A stretch of DNA of 58,881 nucleotides from JOPF133 sp052144935 (lineage in GTDB: Bacteria; Acidobacteriota; Terriglobia; Bryobacterales; Bryobacteraceae), in assembly GCA_052144935.1 (NCBI GenBank), contig JBKQPR010000104.1, positions 1-58,881 of the forward strand, read 5' to 3'. This document shows, one piece after another, positions 52,336 through 58,881 of this stretch (position 1 is its first letter; each line of letters starts with the position of its first letter). The notes under the pieces are model-generated. The model was not told where the DNA came from and searched no databases. It saw only the letters and a program-made list of their open reading frames with translations. The position numbers and the translations under genes were made by a program.

Positions 52336-52947
52336 CGCTCCAGACACCCCACAGCCGCGCCGCCCCGATCCGCGCGCCAGCGATCTGCGCCGCCAGATAC
52401 GCGCCGCGGTGCCGCACCGGGAATCGCGCCCCGGACATGCCACAGCCGCAACGCCCCGATTCGTGCCCCAGGGCCGGGGCGCCGGAGTTGCGCCGCCAGA
52501 TCCGTGCTGCGGTGCCGCATCGGGAACCGCGCCCCAGACACCCCACAGCCGCAACGCGTCCATCCGCGCCCCAGCGATCTGCGCCGCCAGAGTTGCACCG
52601 CCAGATCCGTGCTTCGGTGCCGCACCGGGAACCGCGCCCCAGACACCCATAGCCGCAACGCCCCTATCCGCGCCCCAGCGATCTGCGCCGCCGGAGTTGC
52701 GCCGCCAGATCCGTGCTGCGGTGCCGCATCGGGAACCGCGCCCCAGACACCCCACAGCCGCAACGCGTCCATCCGCGCCCCAGCGATCTGCGCCGCCAGA
52801 GCGCGCCTCCAGATCCGCGCCGCAGTGCCGCGCCGGGAATCGCGCCCCGGACACGCCCCAGCCGCAACGCCCCTATCCGCGCCCCAGGACCGGGTCGCCA
52901 GAGTGGCGCTGCCAAGTTGCGCTGCCAGATACACGCCGGCCAGGACG
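52336..52947. repeat. GC-rich minisatellite, period about 104-105 bp
   Basis: Unit starts (CGCyCCrGACA) fall at 52336, 52427, 52530, 52635, 52739 and 52843, giving lengths of 91, 103, 105, 104 and 104 bases. Each unit contains CACAGCCGCAACGC, GATCTGCGCCGCCAGA and GTGCCGCAyCGGGAA. Adjacent copies are very similar; shorter related units continue left to about 52150. Unit lengths are not multiples of three throughout, so long open frames across it on both strands are composition artefacts. The stretch 52128-53055 therefore has no supported gene and forms the upstream region of waaF. Confidence 0.9.
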
Positions 52948-53055
52948 GCCACCTGGAGGACGCCGGGTTTGCGGAGATCATTGAATCTGCCGGGCCAGGA
53001 GTGGCGGAAGCTTGCAATGAGGGCGCCAGCGCACGACGACCCGCACACAGCGCAA

Positions 53056-53271
53056 TTACTCGAGGACTACGGGGAGGCCGGCTCCCGCCAGAGCGGCTTC
53101 CACTTCGGCGGGACGCAGGCGCGTGGCGTCGTATTCCACGGTCAGGCTGTCCAGCGAGGGGGCGACCTTTATCTTCTGAATGCCGTACAGGGCGTAGGCA
53201 TCGGAGATGCGCGCGAGCAGGGTTTCGTCGAGGGGCTTCTGCAGGCGGAAGTGGATTTGCACCTTGGTCAT
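53056..53271 (-). CDS. Small HMA-like ferredoxin-fold protein without CxxC
   Basis: A 71-residue protein. The alternation VQIHFRLQKPLDETLLARIS, YGIQKIKVAPSLDSLTVEYD and LRPAEVEAALAGAGLPVV gives the beta-alpha-beta-beta-alpha-beta pattern of heavy-metal-associated domains, but there are no Cys residues to bind metal. It is probably a protein-binding or non-metal relative. It is on the same strand as waaF, about 930 bases upstream across the minisatellite. Confidence 0.75.
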   Translation of the reverse strand: MTKVQIHFRLQKPLDETLLARISDAYALYGIQKIKVAPSLDSLTVEYDATRLRPAEVEAALAGAGLPVVLE

Positions 53272-53332
53272 AGATCTACAGTATCGCGCGGTAGATCTCG
53301 AAAGGCCGCGCGGCGATTCGCACGGGCGGCGA

Positions 53333-53908
53333 TCAACTCTCCTCCCGGACTCTCTTGTAGAGTTCGCTCAGCCGTAACGTGTAACCGATCGACGCCAGAT
53401 GAATGGAGGCCTCCAACCCCACGGCCTGCACGACAGACCAGTTTTCCTCCGGCCCTCGCTGGGATAACTCCACTCCGTAGCTATCCTGCGCGATGAAGAG
53501 TAATTCCTGAAGAGATGGCATCTTGCGATACATGGCAGCCTTTCGCCCGCGATCGTAGTCCTCCGTGCTGGGCGAGAGAATTTCGACCAGCAGCGTGGGG
53601 TTGGTCAGCGTATCGACCTGCGCATCGGCGAACCGTGGCTCTCCGCAGACTATCGACAGGTCCGGGTAGGTATAGAGTCCGCTAGCCTCAACCAGCACCC
53701 TCATGTTGGCTGTGAACCATTCGCATTTGCTTCCGTCCAGGTGCTGGTGCACTAGCCCGGACAACTGAGCGTTGATTCTATCGTGCCGGCGGCTGGTGCC
53801 CGACATGGCGAAAATCTTGCCATCGTGATATTCACTTTTGAATTCGGCTTTCCGCTCCAGGTCGAGGTATTCCTCGGGAGTGACGAACGTCTTAGGCAAT
53901 GTGGACAC
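53333..53908 (-). CDS. Uma2-family protein, tandem copy B
   Basis: A 191-residue Uma2 protein from GTG 53908, aligned with the ATG of its tandem twin. TFVTPEEYLDLERKAEFKSE, YHDGKIFAMSG, YTYPDLSIVCGEPRFAD, LLVEILSPSTEDYDRGRK and YRKMPSLQELLFIAQD show the complete Uma2 core with the Asp...E..S nuclease-like site. It lies 84 bases downstream of the twin; both leaders share GAGCGGGCCTCTCGA and CCAATATCGCA (plus strand). The two products differ mostly in the centre and at the C-terminus. Function unknown. Confidence 0.9.
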   Translation of the reverse strand: MSTLPKTFVTPEEYLDLERKAEFKSEYHDGKIFAMSGTSRRHDRINAQLSGLVHQHLDGSKCEWFTANMRVLVEASGLYTYPDLSIVCGEPRFADAQVDTLTNPTLLVEILSPSTEDYDRGRKAAMYRKMPSLQELLFIAQDSYGVELSQRGPEENWSVVQAVGLEASIHLASIGYTLRLSELYKRVREES

Positions 53909-53991
53909 GAGCGGGCCTCTCGACGCCAATATCGCATATCCGAGGTCGCCGTGGCGAGGCCGCGAGGCCGCGATCGACTGGCCTGCAAATA

Positions 53992-54564
53992 TCAGACCGC
54001 GACTCTCTCGTAGAGATCGCTCAGCCGCAAGGTGTAGCCGATCGACTGCAGATCGATGGCTGCCTCCAGCCCCGCGGCCTCCACGATGGCCCACCAAGCC
54101 CCGTCCGCACGCCGCCGGTATAACTCTACTTCGTAGCGCTCCTGCGCGATGAGGAGTAATTCCTGGAGCGAAGGCATCCTGCGATAAATAGCAGCCTTCC
54201 GCCCGCGGTCGTGGTCCTCCGTGCTGGGCGAAAAGACCTCGACCAGCAGCGTGGGGTTGGTCAACGTATCTTCGTACGGATCGGCGAACCGCGGCTCGCC
54301 GCAGACCACGGATACGTCCGGGTAAGCATAGAGTCCGCTAGCCTCGACCAACACTCTCATATTGGTTGTGTTCAATTTGCATTTCCTTCCACGCAGGTGT
54401 TGGGCGACTAGCAGGGACAACTGAGCGACGATATCGTCGTGCCCGGTGCTGGATCCCGACATGGCGAAGATCTTGCCATCGTGATATTCGCTTTTGAATT
54501 CGGCTTTCCGCTCCAGGTCGAGATATTCCTCGGGAGTGACGAACGTCTTAGGCAGAGTGGACAT
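53992..54564 (-). CDS. Uma2-family protein, tandem copy A
   Basis: A 190-residue protein from ATG 54564. The first 37 residues (TLPKTFVTPEEYLDLERKAE, FKSEYHDGKIFAMSG) are identical to those of copy B except for the start codon. It continues VAQHLRGRKCKLNTTNMRVL, YAYPDVSVVCGEPRFADP and LLVEVFSPSTEDHDRGRK, a full Uma2 domain. The duplication covers the leader as well, so both are probably expressed. Members belong to the restriction-endonuclease-like superfamily, but activity here is unproven. Confidence 0.9.
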   Translation of the reverse strand: MSTLPKTFVTPEEYLDLERKAEFKSEYHDGKIFAMSGSSTGHDDIVAQLSLLVAQHLRGRKCKLNTTNMRVLVEASGLYAYPDVSVVCGEPRFADPYEDTLTNPTLLVEVFSPSTEDHDRGRKAAIYRRMPSLQELLLIAQERYEVELYRRRADGAWWAIVEAAGLEAAIDLQSIGYTLRLSDLYERVAV

Positions 54565-54698
54565 GAGCGGGCCTCTCGAAGCCAATATCGCACACCCAGG
54601 GTCGTCGTGGGTGTGTGACCAGGGTGGTCTGCCCGCGCCGCTCACTCGCCGCGTGCCGCCGTCGCGGTCACCCGCCAGTGCCTCGCCGCGCCGCTGCG

Positions 54699-55415
54699 CT
54701 ACCCTCCATCCCCGCGCGCATCCCCTCGCCCGATTTTCCAAAGAATCTGCCGCAGCATCCCCATCAGCACGGCGGCGTCGCGGGCGGCGATCGACAAGCG
54801 ACGCACCAGGCGGCGGGTCTTCTCCCGCGTGGATGCGTCGGTCGGCGGATGGACGTAACCGCTGCCCTCCAGCGCCTCCATCAGCAGCCTGGTGATTTGC
54901 TCGGTCTCGGCGGCGGTGGCGGGCTTGCTCCGTTCGGGGCGGGCCCGGGCGGCGCGCGGATCGCGGGCCAGTTCGTACAGGCAAAGCGCCACGGCCTGGC
55001 CCAGATTCATGGAGAGGCCGGCCTCCGTGGGGATGCGCATCAGCCAGTGGCAATGGCTCAGGTCGGCGTTGGAGAGGCCGAATTTTTCCGACCCGAACAG
55101 CAGCGCCACCGGCGCGCGGTCGAGCGCCCGGCGGATCAGCCGCGCGCCGTACTCCAGGCGGCGCAGGGGGTGGTGCAGCTCGCGATGGCCCAGCGAAGTG
55201 GTGCCCACCACCAGCGCGCAATCGCCCACCGCTTCGGCGATGCCGCCAAACTCCGCGGCGGCCTCGAGCAGCCCGGCGGCGCCCACCGCCGAACGCGCTT
55301 CGCGAAAGGCCACGTCGTACGGATTCACCACGCGAAGCTGGGGAAATCCGAAATTCGCCATGGCCCGCGCGGAGGCCCCCATGTTCAGCGGGTTGCGGGT
55401 CTCCACCAGGACCAC
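54699..55415 (-). CDS. TrmJ-like SPOUT RNA methyltransferase
   Basis: A 238-residue SpoU/TrmH-class enzyme from GTG 55415; the frame closes about 20 codons upstream and has no ATG before the conserved start. VLVETRNPLNMGASARAMAN (motif 1), ALLFGSEKFGLSNADLSHCH (motif 2) and IPTEAGLSMNLGQAVALCLY (motif 3) form the knotted SAM site. This order matches TrmJ, which 2'-O-methylates tRNA position 32. The C-terminal helical extension (about 165-238) is also of TrmJ type. Confidence 0.9.
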   Translation of the reverse strand: MVLVETRNPLNMGASARAMANFGFPQLRVVNPYDVAFREARSAVGAAGLLEAAAEFGGIAEAVGDCALVVGTTSLGHRELHHPLRRLEYGARLIRRALDRAPVALLFGSEKFGLSNADLSHCHWLMRIPTEAGLSMNLGQAVALCLYELARDPRAARARPERSKPATAAETEQITRLLMEALEGSGYVHPPTDASTREKTRRLVRRLSIAARDAAVLMGMLRQILWKIGRGDARGDGG

Positions 55416-55494
55416 TCGCAGGTTGTCTTTCCAGTCTTGGCCGATGCTTCGATCCTAGCAGGCGCACCCGTGTTACGCTGCCTGGAGGAATCCT

Positions 55495-55614
55495 ATGACG
55501 AAACCAGCCAAGCCGCCGGTACGGGCCAAACGCCGCCGCGCGGAAGTACCACAGGAGTTGAGCAGGCCAGGAATCGCCCGCGGGGTAGGAGGTTCGACGG
55601 ATGAAAAGCGGTAA
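55495..55614 (+). CDS. Possible 39-residue basic peptide
   Basis: ATG 55495 follows CCTGGAGGAATCCT, a good ribosome site. The product is Pro/Arg/Lys-rich (TKPAKPPVRAKRRRAEVPQE) and hydrophilic. Its end overlaps the start of the next gene by 14 bases in another frame, so it may serve as a leader peptide or be translated with it. No homologue is recognised. Confidence 0.4.
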   Translation: MTKPAKPPVRAKRRRAEVPQELSRPGIARGVGGSTDEKR

Positions 55615-55996
55615 GAGCGGCGGCAAAGGCATTCCACCGTTTGTGCAAATGCGCCTGAAGGAGCGCGTGGAGCGGTACGCCAAGGAAAATCTGGCGGGCA
55701 AGTACACGCGCATCGAGGTGACCTTTCGTGGCGCGCAGGCTTATATCGATCTATATACCGAACCGGAAGAACCGTTCGGCGACCCGGAGCCCGGAGAAAC
55801 GCGCGAGGAGTATATCGAGCGCCTCCGCACCGCGCCCACGCACTTGTGCCGCCTCGGCTACCTGGGCAGCGAAGAGGAATGGCGCTTCGCCTTCTACACC
55901 TACGCCCATGACAAATACGAACCGAGCTTCTTGCTGACCGGCTCGCCCCTTGGCACGCCCGAGGAAGCTCTGGCCACTTCGACCCTGTGGCTGTGA
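55601..55996 (+). CDS. Conserved hypothetical protein
   Basis: A 131-residue soluble protein from ATG 55601, after GTAGGAGGTTCGACGG (strong ribosome site). Sequence features: basic start (KSGKSGGKGIPPFVQMRLKE), YTRIEVTFRGAQAYIDLYTE, an acidic loop (EPFGDPEPGETREEYIERL) and EEWRFAFYTYAHDKYEPSFL. The balanced composition and alternating strands suggest a small alpha/beta fold, probably a real gene. Family and role are not recognised. Confidence 0.75.
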   Translation: MKSGKSGGKGIPPFVQMRLKERVERYAKENLAGKYTRIEVTFRGAQAYIDLYTEPEEPFGDPEPGETREEYIERLRTAPTHLCRLGYLGSEEEWRFAFYTYAHDKYEPSFLLTGSPLGTPEEALATSTLWL

Positions 55997-56909
55997 GCGG
56001 GGAAGGCAATCGATCTCCGGAGACGAATCGAGGAAATCACGGCGCATCGCCTTACTCTCGCTCTGCCATTGCGGTCTGCATTCTATCTGTGCCTCCGTGC
56101 CAGCGCAATCGCCGGCGGCGCGCCCCGAACTGGAGGTGGCATCGATCAAACTCAACACCGGCGGCGGGGGCCGGGGAGGCATGCGTGTAACTCCCGGAAG
56201 ATTGCGCGCGGAAAACCTCCCTCTGCGCACTCTCATCCGGAATGCCTATAAAGTCCCCACCTTCACGATTTCCGGTGGTCCGGGGTGGATTGATTCCGAC
56301 CGCTACGACATCGAAGCCAAGGCTGAGGGCGACCTCCAAGGGGACGCTGCGCTGCTCCTCCTGCGGACGATTCTCGAAGACAGGTTTCAACTGAAGGTCC
56401 ATCGCGAGACCAGGGAGGGCCTCATCTATGTGCTGACTGTGGCCAAAGGCGGCCCCAAACTGCCGCCGTCGAATTGTCTTCTCCTCGATCCGGGGCATCT
56501 GCCGCCGACACCGCCGCCCGGAGAGCAGATCCGCAATATCTGCGGTCTGAATAAGGGCGGAGGAAGCGGGCCGAGCCGGTTGTTGAACGTGGTAGGTCTA
56601 AAAATGGACGAGCCGAATACGGCCCCATTCCCGGTTCCGGGTTTCACCTTTTACCTCTCTTCGATAGTGGAGCGTACCGTCATCGATAAAACCGGGCTGA
56701 CGGGAAGATTCGATATTCGTCTGGAATACGCTCCCGAGTCCCCCTCGGCGGCGGCGCCGGACGATCCGGACAAACTCGCGCCCTTGGCCGATACCGCTCC
56801 GTCCATCTTCGCCGCCGTTCAGCAGCAACTCGGGCTGAAGCTCGAATCGACCAAGGGTCCAGTTGAAGTCCTGGTCATCGACCACGTGGGGAGACCCTCC
56901 GAGAACTAA
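55950..56909 (+). CDS. TIGR03435 soil-associated protein, start uncertain
   Basis: The family domain is clear from about residue 55 to the end: ELEVASIKLNTGGGGRGGMR, VTPGRLRAENLPLRTLIRNA, SGGPGWIDSDRYDIEAKAEG, LLRTILEDRFQLKVHRETRE, RTVIDKTGLTGRFDIRLEYA and LGLKLESTKGPVEVLVIDHV. TIGR03435 is highly expanded in Candidatus Solibacter; its function is unknown. A weak hydrophobic stretch (ALLSLCHCGLHSICASVPAQ) may be the signal peptide, but no ATG precedes it in frame. TTG 55950 is the longest start and overlaps the upstream gene. The start may be eroded. Confidence 0.85.
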   Translation: MARPRKLWPLRPCGCERGRQSISGDESRKSRRIALLSLCHCGLHSICASVPAQSPAARPELEVASIKLNTGGGGRGGMRVTPGRLRAENLPLRTLIRNAYKVPTFTISGGPGWIDSDRYDIEAKAEGDLQGDAALLLLRTILEDRFQLKVHRETREGLIYVLTVAKGGPKLPPSNCLLLDPGHLPPTPPPGEQIRNICGLNKGGGSGPSRLLNVVGLKMDEPNTAPFPVPGFTFYLSSIVERTVIDKTGLTGRFDIRLEYAPESPSAAAPDDPDKLAPLADTAPSIFAAVQQQLGLKLESTKGPVEVLVIDHVGRPSEN

Positions 56910-56960
56910 CGGCGAATCTGGGCCGGCTAACCGGGTTTGCGGTTTCGGAGACGGTCTGCC

Positions 56961-57323
56961 TCATCGGCCATTATGAGCGTCGGCGGTTCTCTCGCGGGTG
57001 ACCTTGACGTTGCCGCTGGCTTCGATCTGGCCGGTGTCCTCATGGAGATCCGCCTCATCGGCGCGGAGAACCACTGACCCGTTGCAGGTCCACGCGTTTC
57101 CCGGGCCGGTGACGACACATACCGGCGTCCTGATTTCGACGCTTCCCTTGAGGTGAATGACTGATGGGTACGGCAGCCCGATCTCGATTTCCATAGCGGC
57201 AACCGAGACCGGCCGCAAGCTGGTCGCGGTGGGAACAGACAAGTGCTTCAGTTGACCGGCAGGATTATCCTGCGCAGTGAGGGCCAGAGTGCAGACCGCG
57301 AGTGCGGCGAGGGACAGTTTCAT
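56961..57323 (-). CDS. LptA/OstA-like periplasmic protein
   Basis: A 120-residue exported protein with signal peptide KLSLAALAVCTLALTAQ. IHLKGSVEIRTP, SVVLRADEADLHEDTGQIEA and SGNVKVTRER follow the beta-strand repeats of the OstA/LptA fold, in which ADEADY..D.G.IEA.G.V is typical. LptA carries LPS across the periplasm; this short copy, far from an lpt operon, may be a paralogue with another role. A Cys pair (VCVVT and WTCNG) could form a disulphide. Confidence 0.75.
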   Translation of the reverse strand: MKLSLAALAVCTLALTAQDNPAGQLKHLSVPTATSLRPVSVAAMEIEIGLPYPSVIHLKGSVEIRTPVCVVTGPGNAWTCNGSVVLRADEADLHEDTGQIEASGNVKVTRERTADAHNGR

Positions 57324-57629
57324 GGCGGACGATCCTCCCGGTACGGCATTGTGACGCGGGCGGAGCCTGCGGCGTTTCGATGTGCGGACAGGCGTGCCTC
57401 AGGTGGGCGGCTTTCGACGGCCCGTCCCGAAAACCACTTCGGGCATTGGCGAGCGAGGGCGCCTGGCCGCAGGCGTCAATACCGTTTCGGCATGACGGGT
57501 TGCGGCGCTCGTTCCCAGGGCGCCACCTCCCGGCAAACACCTGCCTCGTCCCGCGCTTACTGCCAGGGTCGGGCCGCGCGGCGCTTCCTCGAGTTCTTCA
57601 CCGTCAACATCCGCAACGTTGCGAACCGG
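57324..57629. other. No supported gene
   Basis: About 305 bases between two minus-strand genes. Open frames here have no recognisable domain. The promoter of the LptA-like gene should lie near 57330-57400. Confidence 0.45.
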
Positions 57630-58757
57630 CTACTTTTTGGGCAACGTTAACTCGCCCGCCGGGTCTTTTTGCTTGAGTCCCTTCACCTGGCCATCCTGGA
57701 CGACGAATTCCAGGGTGGTGTCGGAAAAACGGGGGTGGCGGAAGGTCAGGCCCTTGGTGTGGATCAGCGACACCGCGGGTTGGCCGGGCGAAACGAGCGA
57801 CAGGCCGCCGCCTGGCGCCAGCGTAACCTGAATCTTCACGCCACCCGGCGTTTCGTAGGCGCCTGACAATTGGGACATCAGCTTCGGGTCAATCGCATCC
57901 GGCCTGCGGGTGAATGCGGCTTCGGCTTCATCCAGGGACATCACCGCCTGATCGATATCACCCTGCGGATTGGTACGGAAGTTCACCGACCACTTGCCGT
58001 CCTGTTCGTCATCGGGTGTGTCGAAGCGGTCGTAGTGGAAGTGGGTCATGGGCATTCGTATCTTATGAAAATCGAACTGAAGCTGGTTGTCCTTCAGCCC
58101 GATGGTCATCACGCCGTAAGCGGCGTTTTCGTAGGCGCCGGCGTAGTCGGCCAGGGCGTGCGACGGCCTGGTATCCGGAACCCGGCCTTCGCCTGCTTTG
58201 GTTCGCGCTTCGGTCTCCGCTTTCTTGTTCTTCAGCCGGATTTCGAGTTGGCGTTCGCTCCAGGGAGTCTGGTCCATGCCCAGCAATCTTTCGTACGCGT
58301 TGTAGCTGACGATGTTGTAAAGCGGCTGGCTGTGATCCCCAATTACGAAAACGATAACGCCGATGTGGTCCTGCGGCATGAAGGATACCTGCGCATGGAA
58401 GCCGTTTATGTCACCGCCGTGATAGGTGAACAGATGGCCCCGGTAGGAAGCGGTCATCCGCGCCATCCCGTAAGCCGAATTGAGGATCTCGGACCAGCCC
58501 CTGGTTTCCAGGGCGGTGTTGGGCAGAGCGATCGCCGGCTGCAAAGTGGCCTTCAACCCTTCCGCCGGAAGCACCTGCCTGCCGTCGTATTTCCCCTGGT
58601 TCATCAGCGCGATCAACCAATGAGACATCTCTTCAACGTTGGAAACGATGGCTCCGGCAGGAGCGACGCCTGCTATGTCTTCGTAGTATGGAATTCTGTA
58701 AAGCTCAAAGGAATCGCGCTTCTCGGTAAAGCCGACGCCGAACTCCGGACGCTGCAA
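57630..58757 (-). CDS. Serine hydrolase (beta-lactamase fold), N-terminus missing
   Basis: A 375-codon frame from a TTG. It starts in the middle of a beta-lactamase / Pab87-type fold: FGVGFTEKRDSFELYRIPYY, GVAPAGAIVSNVEEMSHWLI, the KTG-equivalent HGGDINGF and VIVFVIGDHSQPLYN, then a DUF3471-like C-terminal domain (VPDTRPSHALADYAGAYENA; LMSQLSGAYETPGG). The N-terminal part with the catalytic SxxK and YxN is absent, and an in-frame stop lies at 58764-58766. The remaining 115 bases of window do not restore it. It is probably a truncated pseudogene unless a distant frame supplies the start. Confidence 0.72.
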   Translation of the reverse strand: MQRPEFGVGFTEKRDSFELYRIPYYEDIAGVAPAGAIVSNVEEMSHWLIALMNQGKYDGRQVLPAEGLKATLQPAIALPNTALETRGWSEILNSAYGMARMTASYRGHLFTYHGGDINGFHAQVSFMPQDHIGVIVFVIGDHSQPLYNIVSYNAYERLLGMDQTPWSERQLEIRLKNKKAETEARTKAGEGRVPDTRPSHALADYAGAYENAAYGVMTIGLKDNQLQFDFHKIRMPMTHFHYDRFDTPDDEQDGKWSVNFRTNPQGDIDQAVMSLDEAEAAFTRRPDAIDPKLMSQLSGAYETPGGVKIQVTLAPGGGLSLVSPGQPAVSLIHTKGLTFRHPRFSDTTLEFVVQDGQVKGLKQKDPAGELTLPKK

Positions 58758-58881
58758 CTTGAGCTATGCGCCTGTACGGCCGGTGGGGTGAGGGCGGAGG
58801 CGCAGTGAACCATTTGGGGACCCCAAGAACATTGGGGTAAAACAGTAGTTCTGCCAAGATCGCAACTTCGCAGACCGACCC

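Noticed and set aside
52336..52947. CRISPR-like array
   Set aside because: Whole units are similar, with no alternation of constant repeats and unique spacers, and no cas genes are nearby.
52134..53048. 304-codon frame across the minisatellite (and similar ones on the other strand)
   Set aside because: Repeat units of 103, 104 and 105 bases change the frame from unit to unit, so no repeated protein is preserved.
54565..55713. Long minus-strand frame extending upstream of Uma2 copy A through the TrmJ-like gene
   Set aside because: The TrmJ-like motifs are in a different frame; the extension is a shadow. The Uma2 start is fixed by alignment with its twin.

Overview
The window is GC-rich chromosomal DNA, most probably from a soil Acidobacteriota of the Bryobacterales / Candidatus Solibacter type. 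This is inferred from gene families, not from a marker gene: a TIGR03435 'soil-associated' protein, a TIGR03436-type VWA protein, a GH97 glycosidase, a DUF1553/DUF1501 pair, several Uma2 proteins, many large sensor kinases, and a diderm heptose-transferase operon. No rRNA, tRNA, CRISPR array, intact insertion sequence or origin was recognised.

Layout. 1-4.0 kb: end of a KTSC protein, then a convergent sensor kinase / NtrC-type regulator pair. 4.0-6.7 kb: two tiny membrane stress proteins, then decayed DNA with a frameshifted Mg2+-type P-type ATPase and a 5'-truncated lipocalin-like gene. 6.8-10.1 kb: hybrid PAS histidine kinase followed by a REC-PP2C phosphatase. 10.3-11.1 kb: another multiply frameshifted gene. 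11.7-14.7 kb: a sortase locus made of an LPSTA-tailed secreted protein, a VWA protein, a class D sortase and a response regulator; the last three overlap by 4 bases each. 14.9-19.4 kb: a CheB-CheR-PAS-kinase fusion and a second kinase overlapping it.

19.7-26.3 kb and 32.2-35.3 kb form an envelope-stress region: GlsB/YeaQ, WxxGxW, DUF3309-like, CsbD, double-BON lipoprotein, SYLF, OmpA-like and YflT-like proteins around a class A PBP and an AI-2E-type permease with a cobalamin-fold-like tail. Between them lie a DksA/TraR zinc finger protein, a GT4 / six-hairpin fusion with a one-base-frameshifted GH130 gene, and a Crp/Fnr regulator. 35.4-43.1 kb is mainly carbohydrate and wall processing: GH97, M23 peptidase with PKD domain, PIG-L deacetylase, CE15 glucuronoyl esterase and SGNH hydrolase. 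43.6-47.7 kb is a DUF1549/DUF1553 cytochrome-type protein with its DUF1501 partner.

47.7-54.6 kb carries four Uma2 copies (one broken, two in tandem), a segmental duplication, and a minus-strand operon with extensive gene overlaps (waaF-like GT9, a degenerate RfaE-type nucleotidyltransferase, a second GT9, an isoprenylcysteine-methyltransferase-like protein) for the LPS inner core. Upstream of waaF is a GC-rich minisatellite of about 104-105 bp period. The end holds a TrmJ-like methyltransferase, small hypotheticals, the TIGR03435 protein, a LptA/OstA-like protein and a 5'-truncated serine hydrolase.

The most unusual feature is the sortase locus: a complete class D sortase with a matching LPSTA substrate in a lineage with an outer membrane, coupled to a response regulator next to a chemotaxis-type signalling fusion.
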